Shown one piece after another: positions 44,275 to 54,800 of a stretch of DNA of 64,000 bases (position 1 is its first letter; the number at the start of each line of letters is the position of its first letter). The stretch spans positions 1 to 64,000 of the forward strand of contig WNNJ02001598.1 of assembly GCA_012934845.2 (NCBI GenBank), in the 5' to 3' direction. Position numbers and translations under genes: made by a program. The notes beneath the pieces are model-generated. The model saw only the letters and a list, made by a program, of their open reading frames with translations. It was not told the origin of the DNA and did not search any database. This DNA is from Pomphorhynchus laevis (taxonomy: Eukaryota; Acanthocephala; Palaeacanthocephala; Echinorhynchida; Pomphorhynchidae).

Positions 44275-45595
44275 ATACATCACAAAACAAATAAAACTTC
44301 ACAATTTTGTCTTGAAATTAGAAATGTTACTAATCTATTTATAATCTGAGCGATTTTTTGTAGCTTTTCAAATTGTTTTGAAAACAGATTTAACATTGCA
44401 ATATTAATTTGTTTAAGATTTATTAGGTACATAAAATAAATATTTAAATAATTAATAATTTATAATTTATTTATTATATAAATATTATTTATTATTAATT
44501 ATTAAATTTATTATTTATTATTTTTATTTATTATTATTTATTTATATAAATTACAAATTTATTAAAAAATTAGTTTGTTTTTAATTTATCATTCAAAGAT
44601 GGATTTTCAAAATTACTTTTTAATAAATATGACTTTATTATTTTAAATAAAGCTTTAATAAAGATTCATTTTTGGGTTGATTTGAATGGTTGTAATTCAT
44701 ACAATAATTTGCATAATAATTTACACTTAATTAAATAACGAAATAGCTAAAGAAACACTTTATAAAGGATCTTAATACATAAAAAATTGAAAACAATTTA
44801 AATCCTGTTTTAACTAATATTAACGTAAAGTTTGCAATCCCTAAATGTTATTAAAAATGAAAATTATTAAAATGATTTATTTTTTTTTATTTTTTAAATT
44901 TATTAAAATGAAAAATTATTTTTAATGGATTAAAAAATACTATTTTTTTGTTAATAGCAACAACAATCAAAATTAGATAAACTAATTTTGATTTAATAAA
45001 TTAAATATATAAACGTGTATTATTGATATTGATTTTCAAAGTATTGATTTTAATTTGTAGCTATTGTGGACCAAGTTAATATTTATTTTCTCGTAATAAT
45101 TCAACTTTATGTACGAGAATACATTCTTTTACATATGCGGCAACATGTGTGTATTATGCAAACGTGTTATCGTTTAAAACTTTGACAAAATAGTAGACCT
45201 GAGCAATATTATTTACTCTTTTTTACTCAAAAATTCAATCCGTGAAAATTAGAAAACTTTAGGTTTTGTCACAAAGTGAAAAAAAAATTTTCTAATTGAA
45301 ATAATTGGATATTTAAGTTCAAAATAATTAAATTTTATCTTTTGAAAAATCAAACGAATTTTATATTATTTTAAAGGGAACACTTTTAAACAAAAATGAT
45401 AAATTGATAGACCGAATTTAGCTGTAGAGAATAAAATTGAATTGATAAACAATAATTTACATTTTTCATTGATTGTATTGTGATACAAATTCAATAAACT
45501 TCATCAATGTAAATTTATTAAACCTCTCTCTATCATCGATTTTTAATACATACCATTATTTATAAGAAAAATGAATTTATTTATTTATACATTGA
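44275..45595. other. AT-rich intergenic region
   Basis: No supported feature. AATTGGATATTTAAGTTCAAA with AAATTTTATCTTTTGAAAAA occurs at 45305 and again at 46285, so the LINE at 45.6-46.2 kb sits between two copies of the same AT-rich sequence. Confidence 0.5.
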
Positions 45596-45599
45596 TTTT

Positions 45600-46215
45600 T
45601 GTGGATAGCGGTGGGACTGAGACTGAAAGTCCTTTTAAGACAAGTCTTTACTTGCATCAGTGAAGAATAGGTTAATCCGGAAGTTCACACCCTCTGGATT
45701 GTCGTTACACAAGGGGCATACAAATCCATCACACTGGAGTAAACAAGATAATTCAGATGGCCTATGCAGCAACAGTTGTATCTTCAAGGTTGGAACTGAT
45801 TGGCATATCAAGAATCGACGGAAAGCGCTTAAATGGAGCGATTCTCATCCCGTACCAATTCCGTACAAATTCCCAATAATGGGAATTTACCTGTCCTTAT
45901 ATCCTGGCGCAGACCTACCAATATCAAGATGTTACAGAAGGCAGTGCCATCGCCAATGAGGCAAAGACAATAAACAGATCAAGATACAGAAATATCGATA
46001 CCCAAAATTACGAGTTCGTACCAACGGCAATCGAGACGCTTAGTGCTATGAGCTCGAGTAAGCGCCGTTTCTCGGGGAGCTAGGAAATAGGCTGGTTCGG
46101 ATGACTGACGACAAGCTATCAACGTCTTGGCTCATGCAGCAAATCAGTGCGGGGATTGCACGGGCCAACGCCGCCTGTATTTTGGAGGCCGCCGAAGACT
46201 AGACATTGCCCATCT
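45600..46215 (+). mobile_element. LINE 3' terminal fragment
   Basis: GC-rich island. It encodes NYEFVPTAIETLSAMSSSKR, then (after a one-base frame change near 46080) GELGNRLVRMTDD and LMQQISAGIARANAACILEA before a stop. This is the 'hEFVPfAvETlG...fl..lG.ri...tgd......l.QRIsvaiQRgNAaail' tail of several invertebrate LINEs. Upstream (45660-45960) is probably the same element in shifting frames. The flanking ~150-bp AT-rich direct repeats (45300 and 46280) may be a duplicated host sequence. Confidence 0.75.
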
Positions 46216-46229
46216 TCTGAACTTGATTC

Positions 46230-47400
46230 CAAACTATGTATAAATTTTAATTTTAGACAATTATTAACTATTTAAAAAATTTAAATAATTGGATATTTAA
46301 GTTCAAATAATTAAATTTTATCTTTTGAAAAATCAAACGAATTTAAAAACATTAATTGATGAACGGTAACGTACGGTTTCCATTAATTGTTTTGTGATTC
46401 AAATTCAATTAACTTCATAAGTGAAAATTTATTAAGCCTCTCTCTATTATTGATTTTTAATCAAAACGATTATTCGTGAGAAAAATAAAATACTTTATTA
46501 TCACAAACATCATTAGCATTTAAGCATTTAATTTAACAGCTCTTTAATCATGAAAATATTCATCATTTTTGGTAGTAATTGATGCGAATGATAGACATTT
46601 AAAGTATATTTAACTTAGCTAATAAAGGTGATAGCATTTAAAACTGAAGTTTAACAGTATAAGATTCGATGTGGTTTCGTAGCAATAAAGTTGAAATATT
46701 TCGAAAATTAGTGTGTTTTAGAATAATATTATCCTCTTCAAAAAAACACCATTTTCTAACTTTGAAAGTAATAAAGACGAGCTGATACGTTTACAAAAAA
46801 TGTCATATAAAAATATACAAAAAAATTCAATTTAATTATATTTTGAAAAAGCATTGAAATGCTGTCACAAAGTATATAATCGAAATAAAGCTTTCAGGCC
46901 ATTTCAGCACAAATTTCCTTCATTGCAGTCTTTTTTATCACAAAAGTGTTTTTGATACTAAAAGATCGTAATGTAATGAGATATTATTAATTCATTTTTC
47001 GTTTAGAGTAAAGAAATATTTTTATTAAAGCATGATAATTCTAAGTAGTTAATTCTAAATAGACAATTTATAAAATAAATAATTGGTGAAAATAAATTTT
47101 AAATTTATTTAGTGTATTATAAAATATTGCAGCCAAAACTATTTACCCTTCTCACAAATTCACTAAAAATATACATGTAAGTTAACAGGTAAGCAAATGA
47201 TATAAAAAAAATTCATGTCAGATGACAATTATATTTTAAATTAAATATAAACATTAAAAAATTAAATAATAATTTTAAATTATAATAATATTTTAAATAT
47301 TTATTTATATTAACCATGATCAGTAAACAATTCTAAATCAACGTCAGCACATTAAAAACAGTTGTTTGTTAAATATTAAAAGTGTTTTGAACAGGCGAAA
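46230..47400. other. AT-rich intergenic region
   Basis: Apart from the repeated piece at 46285, nothing can be supported. Confidence 0.5.
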
Positions 47401-47498
47401 TTTATTTTGTACCCAACATAGCAGCGGGGCCAAATACATGCTAATGATGTATTTCCTCTGAAATAACTATCTAGTATCTTATTCTAACGCAAAGTATA

Positions 47499-48185
47499 TT
47501 ATTTATTATCCATCCATAAAAATTTGCCACTTAAGAGTTTAAATTTATTCTTTATATTATTGTGTTGATTTATATATTTTACTATTTTCTGCTTGATGTT
47601 ATTTTTATAGTAACCTAGTTTAAAATATGTATCTATTGAATTATTTAAATGATTTTGAAGAAAGCCAATATCATTACATATTGTTGCAATTCTTAAAATT
47701 TCATTATTTAATGTATTATATTTTATATTATATGGTATGCATGAATGCTCATGCAAAAATATGTTTCTTGTAAATTTAAATATGTCATCTTTACGATATA
47801 AATTAATAGTAGTTTTAGTTAATGTTAATTTAATGTTTATATCTAGATATACACCTTCTTTATCATTAATATTGGTTTTGTTAAGAATAAGGCTTTCTGG
47901 ATAAATTTGTTCACTAATTGAATAAAAATTATTAGAATTAAATACACATATATCATCAATGTATCGAAACATATATTTCATATATTTATATTGTTTAGAT
48001 TTAGTTTTTACACAGTTATGAACAAATTCATATTCTATAAAGCTTAAAAACAAGTCAGCTATAATTGGGCTACTATTACCACCCATTGAAACACCTTTTA
48101 CTTGTCTAAATATAGATATCCCAACTTTTAAATAATTTTGATTTATCAAAATATTTAAGGATTCTATTAATTCAATTTTATCCAT
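47499..48185 (-). pseudogene. Naiad reverse transcriptase, palm and thumb
   Basis: 229-codon open piece: DKIELIESLNILINQNYLKV, RQVKGVSMGGNSSPIIADLF (motif B), then MFRYIDDICVF (motif C, YIDD), and a thumb ending LLSGKFLWMDNK. The fingers region upstream (NPKLHKN, STKEFLEQTKGINFQN) is readable only in pieces. Retroelement protein, cut off from the endonuclease by breaks. Confidence 0.8.
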
Positions 48186-49478
48186 ATATTTATATTTACT
48201 TGATGTTTTAATTTTTGTTAGATAGGCGTTATAATTATTATAACATATATATGTATAACTATCTCAGAATATAAGATTAATAAATTTTACTAACGCTTCT
48301 TTAATATCTACTTAATCTAGATTTGTATAAAGCGTACTAAAATCGTATGTATTTATATTTTGAAAATTTATTCCTTTTGTCTGTTCTAAAAATTCTTTTG
48401 TAGAATTAATACTGAAATAGTGTTTTATGCCAGTATTGATTTCGATTACCTTATAATATTTTTTAAAGTGTGATTTAATTACTTTAATTATTTTATTTAC
48501 ATAGACAGAAAGTGGTTTTAATGTACATTTAAACGCACTTCATATAAACCTAGGTTTTCTTTTAATTTTTATGTAATTTTGGATTCCAATATAATATAGG
48601 TATAGTTTTATTATCTGATTCAACCTTTATACCCTTTTTATCCATTATAGAACATTGACTTGTAATAATTGTTTCTAAACTTAACTCACTACGTTCATAT
48701 GTTGAATTTACATTTAAATCATTAGAATTAACCTCTTTCACTAGTATATCATAATAAAGCTTTTTGCGTATGAAGACAAAGTTATTACTAGCTTTATCAA
48801 TAGTTGTTATTATATAGTTATGCTTTAATTTAGTTAGTTCTGTATGCCCATCTTTATTAATTTTATCTTTCCTTTTGTAATTGTTTGTTATTTTTATTTT
48901 CTTTTTAATTTTATCAAATATATAATCTTTCCAGATGTTTTTCTTAGATATATTCGAGCTTTCACTACTAATCAGCTTGCCAAAGTAAGCATTTACTAAA
49001 TCATTTAGTAAATGATTACTAAAGTTATCATTTAACTTATTATATAACGAATTGTAAATTTTATTTTTGTCGTTGTTATTATTTAATCTAATAATTATAC
49101 CCTTTTGATAGCAGCTTTCTTAATTCACAATTTTCAATTAATTCTAGATTATGGGAACATATATGTTCATTTATTTTATCAAAACTAAGACTTTTACAAT
49201 TGCATTCTATTTCCATTATGTTTCTAATATTATCGTTACATATTGATTTTAATTCTTTATTATAATTACAAATTTTTCGTCCTAACGGTGGTAGGAGTTT
49301 ATACCTTATTTTAGGAATATATTTACTTAAATTTGACCCTATTATTTCTTTACTTTTAGAATTATTTAAAAGTCCAGCTATATTTATGTTATCTATACAT
49401 TTATTAATGAAGTTTATGGTTAATGTATATTTTCTATTGTTATTATTAACATTTATTGTACGATTATAGTATTTTGTA

Positions 49479-50252
49479 TTACAATAACTGTTCTATTATA
49501 CAACTTAGCCTATCATAGTCGTTAATTAATTTTTGATTTATTAAACATATGATATCTTTAGAAAAACTTCTTATATTTACATAAAGATCTTTTAGCTTAT
49601 TATCTCTTAAGAGTTGTTTTAATATTTCTAATTGTTCATTTATATACATATCTTTTTTAATATTTTTAACTCTATTTTTCCTATTCCTTTTATCACCATG
49701 ACTTCTTGGTTTGCGTTTTACCGGATTATTATAATATAGTTGTTTATTATGTATTATGCAACTTCTGCCAATTCCTTGTACCACGTCATTCAATCCTAAT
49801 GGGTACATGGAATTAAGCGTTTTAATCCAAAAATCTTCTTTTTCTAATAGTTTTTGATTTAATATTGAAATGTTTTCTTCGATAATATGTTCTAAAATAA
49901 ATAATTTACAGTTTTTAATATCATGTCCTATTAATCTCATATGTTTATGAAATATAGTTTGACTATTATGCTGTATATTATATATGTGTTGCCTAAACCT
50001 AGTTTTTAACATTTGATATGTTTTTCCTATATATTGCAATCCACATGTACATTGTATAAGATACACTACACCTGCGGTATTGCAGTTACAATTATTATTA
50101 ATATTTAATGAAAAACATTTGTTTGTCGTATTACTTACAATACAATTATTATTTATAACATCACAAACTATACAATTTTTTCTGTTACATTTAAAAGATC
50201 TAAAATTGAAATCATTAGTACTTACGTATTTTTCCAATATGGTTGAGTACAT
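49479..50252 (-). CDS. Naiad GIY-YIG endonuclease region, 257 codons open
   Basis: An N-terminal cysteine knuckle, KCNRKNCIVC (about residues 21-30), and CNCNTAG precede VVYLIQCTCGLQYIGKTYQM. Here VYL-x-YIG is the GIY-YIG core. They are followed by the conserved Arg/His in LKTRFRQHIYNI, GHDIKNCKLFILEHI, and LLEKEDFWIKTLNS, which contains the catalytic Glu. GIY-YIG nucleases nick target DNA for reverse transcription in these elements. A basic tail (KRKPRSHGDKRNRKNR) follows. The frame is open from ATG 50252 to 49479, ending early relative to the fused protein expected, since the downstream reverse transcriptase should be in the same chain. Confidence 0.8.
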   Translation of the reverse strand: MYSTILEKYVSTNDFNFRSFKCNRKNCIVCDVINNNCIVSNTTNKCFSLNINNNCNCNTAGVVYLIQCTCGLQYIGKTYQMLKTRFRQHIYNIQHNSQTIFHKHMRLIGHDIKNCKLFILEHIIEENISILNQKLLEKEDFWIKTLNSMYPLGLNDVVQGIGRSCIIHNKQLYYNNPVKRKPRSHGDKRNRKNRVKNIKKDMYINEQLEILKQLLRDNKLKDLYVNIRSFSKDIICLINQKLINDYDRLSCIIEQLL

Positions 50253-50590
50253 GTAACTTTTAAGTCATAATTTTTAACGTTGCTTTTTCGGTGTCGCCAC
50301 CTAGTTTAGTTGACTCAGACTAAACTTACAACGGGCCATCCAGCAGCATCTGACAGGGGGCTGCCCTGCTTAAGGCGGTTGCAGGCTGGAACAAGATCTA
50401 TAAAGATCAACCACCTTCACTCCACTCGCTACACGACCTAGCTATTAGCCATTACCTGGTCTCTTAAACGTGATCACGTGAAGCAGTTTACATTTTAAAG
50501 TGGAAACACCTTGGGATGCAAACTTTTCCCTTTTTTAAGAATTTAAAATTCATCAAACTTGTTTGAAAATAAGATCTATTTTTATTTATA

Positions 50591-50768
50591 GAAATAAACT
50601 TTCTATTCGTTTCGCTTCATGGGCTTCTTCAGAATAACATTGTAAGTTATTCTAACCAATAATTTTTTAAACTGTGAATTTTTTAAACCGGAAGGCTATG
50701 CCTAATTCCTATGTATAAATATACGTAATAGCAAATTAAGATCATTTGGATTATAAAGTTAACATTAT
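50591..50768 (-). repeat. 178-bp hammerhead repeat, left copy
   Basis: GAAATAAACTTTCTATTCG to GTTAACATTAT, about 96% identical to 51634-51811. The minus strand carries a hammerhead-like core at 50608-50632: CTGAAGA, AGCCCATGAAGC (only a GC/GC helix II), GAAA, CGAATAG. It lies just upstream of the minus-strand Naiad 5' region, so it could be that element's promoter-bearing terminal repeat. Confidence 0.7.
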
Positions 50769-51633
50769 AACGCCTATCTAACAAAAATTAAACCATCAAG
50801 TAAATATAAATATATGGATAAAATTGAATTAATAGAATCCTTAAATATTTTGATAAATCAAAATTATTTAAAAGTAGGGACATCTATATTTAGACAAGTA
50901 AAAGGTGTTCCAATGGGTGGTAATAGTAGCCCAATTATAGCTGACTTGTTTTTAAGCTTTATAGAATATGAATTTGTTCATAACTGTGTTAAAACTAAAT
51001 ATAAACAATATAAATATATGAAATATATGTTTCGATACATTGATGATATATGTGTATTTAACTCTAACATGTTTTATTTAATAAGTGAACACATTTATCC
51101 AGAAAGCCTTATTCTTAACAAAACCTATATAGAATTGCAACAATATGTAATGATATTGGTTTTCTTCAAAATCATTTTAATAATTTAATGGATACATATT
51201 TTAAACTAGGTTACTAGTTTAAATAAATCAATTAAATTAATCATTAAATTAATCATTAAATTAATCAATTAGCATGTATTTGGCCCCGCTGCTATGTTGG
51301 GTAGAGGAGTTAGGGGCCGAAACCTGATAGCATAGCAGTTCCTCCTGATGACCTCTAATCCTTATTCTGACACAACGTCTGTTATTTATTAGTCAATTCA
51401 TAAAAATGACGTATATTTTAAATTTCAATTTTTAAATTTTAACTTGATTTAAATTATAGAATATCTAAAAACAATTATTAATTTTATTATTTAATTATTA
51501 GATTTTGATTTAGCATTATTATGTTTTGTTTGGTTTATAATTATATTAAATACGTAGACTCAGTTAGCTGATTTGATTATTAGATGACCACTGAATTATT
51601 AGTTGACATCACCACTGCAGTCAACAAATCAAA
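50769..51633 (+). mobile_element. Naiad fragment on the plus strand between the 178-bp repeats
   Basis: The reverse transcriptase piece 50814-51188 includes KGVPMGGNSSPIIADLF and MFRYIDDICVF. The frame then jumps by internal deletion to the thumb (QQYVMILVFF is the shifted ICNDIGF region). A short TTAATCATTAAA slippage follows, then an intact 3' structured block (51289-51358) and the TAGACTCAGTTAGCTGATTT terminus (51554). Opposite orientation to the longer copy next door. Confidence 0.8.
51289..51358 (+). ncRNA. Permuted hammerhead-like block in Naiad 3' region, second copy
   Basis: CTGCTATGTTGGG-TA-GAGGAG, TTAGGGGCC-GAAA-CCTGATAG, CATAGCAG-TTCCTC-CTGATGA (51345-51351), CCTCTAA. Identical in all paired parts to 3957-4026. 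In addition, GGCCCC just upstream can pair fully with GGGGCC before GAAA, an alternative pseudoknot. Confidence 0.4.
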
Positions 51634-51811
51634 GAAATAAACTTTCTATTCGTTTCGCGTCATGGGCTTCTTCAGAATAACATTGTAAGTTGTTCTAACC
51701 AAGAATTTTTTAAACTGTGAATTTTTTAAACCGGAAGGATATGCCTAATTCCTATATATAAATATACATAATAGCAAATTAAGATCATTTGGATTATAAA
51801 GTTAACATTAT
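51634..51811 (-). repeat. 178-bp hammerhead repeat, right copy
   Basis: Same unit as 50591-50768, core at 51653-51675 on the minus strand (CTGAAGA, AGCCCATGACGC, GAAA, CGAATAG). Together the two copies bracket the plus-strand Naiad fragment as direct repeats. Confidence 0.7.
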
Positions 51812-51814
51812 TAG

Positions 51815-54800
51815 ATAAAGAAAATCAATTATTGTAATTTGAGCATTTTAAAGATAAGTGATTAAATGCTTTTAATAAAATGTGTTGTTCAATATATATT
51901 AAAACGTAATTACAATATAAAATATAATATATGATATAATATATTAACGAAAAGTAAATATGTATTTTAACTAATACTTTTAAATCAATATAAAAAAATA
52001 TATAGAATTTCAAAATATTTGTAAATTACCTGAATATGTCAGTGTGGTTAATCACAAATGCTAATATGGTAGGTATAAATGGAATTGATCATCTGAAGAT
52101 TTTCATATAAATAAAAATAAAGTTTTATGGGTCTATGCACAGAAGGACAGACAATTTAAATTGCCGATTTACAAGTCAGCAATAGAGCAATTACAATTCA
52201 AGTCGAAATGTTGTAATCTGTAAGGTACACTTTACTCGTGGGAGTCGAAGAAATAAACTCTTTGTCTACTACTATCAAATAATCAAAAGAGTTTCTCGTC
52301 TTTCTGTTCTTTTATAAATTGGATTGCATATCCAATTTATTCTCAATGACATCTACGAGGCTAGTGTAATGTTCGAGCTGTCATGCAAAATGTCTACAAA
52401 AATTAGATGTGAATAAAAATTCGGATGTATTTGATATGTTATGTGTTGTACTGCCCCGTGCAGTGTCTTATCAGCAAAATTCGTCAGACTTTGAGTTCAA
52501 CTAGAATAAGGAATATAATCCTCAACTCTAACAAAGATTATTACATAACCCGAAATATAGCGGTGAAATCAACAACATAATCATATTTCATACAACGGAT
52601 GTGATCCATTTTATGGATACTATAAGGCAAATAATTGTAGTGTTTAAGACTCTACTTCATTACCGTTCAGTTCAGTTTGTAAATTAACTCACTAATAAAT
52701 TGAAAATATTTTTTTCTATAAATTATATAAAACTTTGTGAGTTCGCTGTTTAAATGCGTCACAATTTTGGCAATTAATACATATGTTCATTATCGACTGT
52801 AAATGTTTTTATATTCAAAGTGAATTTATTAATTAAAATATTATATATATACTTTAAGTAAAAGAAATTTGGCAAATTCTTAAAAATTCTTTAAATTAAA
52901 AGTCTCTATATTTACGATAATAAAAACTTTTATTATTTTTTTACAGTGAATATTTCTTTTTGTATTTTACAAAATTAGCTATACCTAGCCATTTATTACT
53001 ATTTTTTATTCAAAAGCAAGTGGGGTTTATTCATAAAACGCACTTTTAGTCGTATTGCGCTAACTTTATTATTTTCATATAATAAAGTTAAATATATTTA
53101 AACATAAAGTCATATATTTTAAAACGCACAAATCAAAGTAACAGATAGCAGAAACACGTTTCAAGAATTTCAAAATAAAGCTGTAAACTTTAAGGATTCA
53201 ATGAGCTCAAATGTAATTCGGAAGTCGAAATATATAATTGATATACAGCGCTATTGAAAATTCATTGAAAAGCTGAATACATTTTAAGTTTTAATTTTAA
53301 AATAATTTGAAAATTAAATTTGTAAAAGTAAAAAATAAACTATCCATGTAATCACTTTTAAAAGGTTTTCTTTTTCAATTATTTTCTATTCGCGATGATA
53401 TACAAGGGATAAAAGTTTTAATATTAAAATGACTTAATGTCGGTAATTTAATTATTATTTTGAATTTAATTATTGAAAATTTAGCATACGACTGTCAATT
53501 TTGTATTAGTTGTCTTGTTTAAATAAAATAAGCAATTTCGATTGCTTAATCTTAACGGTAATATTATTATATAAATAATATGTTTATACTTAAATATATA
53601 ATCCTCGCCTGAGCAGTTTCAAGTCATCGAAAGTTTTCTTAGGTCATGGTTTTCGGCGATCTACTTACAACAAGTCTTATTTACCACTGAGAGATAAATT
53701 GCTGTATTTTTAATACTCATTCTATCAATTGATAGAAATTACACTTGGTATCTTAAATTATTACATTAATACCAATATGACTCAGTGTGGATTGATTTAT
53801 GCCATCTTAATTTGACAGTCTCTATAATTTTCATCTAATAAAGTAATTTGAAATGCCAGATTGCGAATATATAAAATGGAATTTGTTACGTAAGATAAAA
53901 TATTTATTGCTTTCTATAACCATTATACTATACATAGATCATCTCGATGTTGCAAACGATCGAAAACTCAAGATAGATATTAAGTACACATTACACTCTT
54001 AAATTATGACAATGAAGGATTTTGACGCATTTTTAAGTTTTACTGAGATTTACCTATTAAGATATAATTTCATCTTATTTTTAAAAATGTTATTTGAAAC
54101 CTAAGAGATAATCATTGAACAAATTTGTGGAGTATATGGCAAGGTAGATCTCATTAGAGTTATGTTATCTAGGTTAGTTAGTATAACATCTAAAATGATT
54201 GATAGATACCTTAAAATGTCTGCTGTGATCAATTATGTTCGACTACATTTTTTCATTTGTTTAAGCGGTTATTTTTCGAATATGATTCGTAAATTGCTAT
54301 TCAATAAAGTGAAAAATAGTAAAATGTTCAATTATTTGCTAGCTTAATTTGCTAATACTAAAAATAAATAAATAACTTACATTTTTGCTAATACTAAAAA
54401 TAAATAAAAATATGATAAAATGCAAAAATAAAAATTTATATATTACAACAGCAATGTATCTTAATTCAATGGGTACTGAATTAACTAAAATATAAAATTT
54501 GCGCAATTAACACATTTAGAATATTTCCAATCGATATGCAATATACATCGTCCGACCAACCCTTACCAATTGATAAAATGCAGCTAGAAGGTTGTTTCCT
54601 TTAATTTAAATAAAATTTCCATTGCTTTTTGTTTGTCGATTAAGGCGTGCTTTAATTACTACCAGAAAGAAATTGATTAACGTGTGTAAATAAAATCACT
54701 AAAGAATACAGCATTTCGATGCGTCATATCGAAGTGTTGTTTTATTTCATAGTTCATTGATCCTAATCCATAATTAGTCATGTAAATTAATGATGTAATA

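Larger units (their letters stand above)
47405..50530 (-). mobile_element. Naiad-type Penelope-like retroelement, longest copy
   Basis: On the minus strand the order is: GC-rich 5' region (50280-50530), GIY-YIG endonuclease (50252-49479), linker and reverse transcriptase N-terminal part (to about 48190), and reverse transcriptase palm and thumb (48185-47499). The nuclease precedes the reverse transcriptase, the reverse of classic Penelope elements; this permutation defines the Naiad/Chlamys groups. The middle part has several frame breaks and stops. The 3' region stops at CTGCTATGTTGGGTA, partway through the structured block seen in full at 3957-4026, so this copy lacks its natural 3' end. 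Confidence 0.85.
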
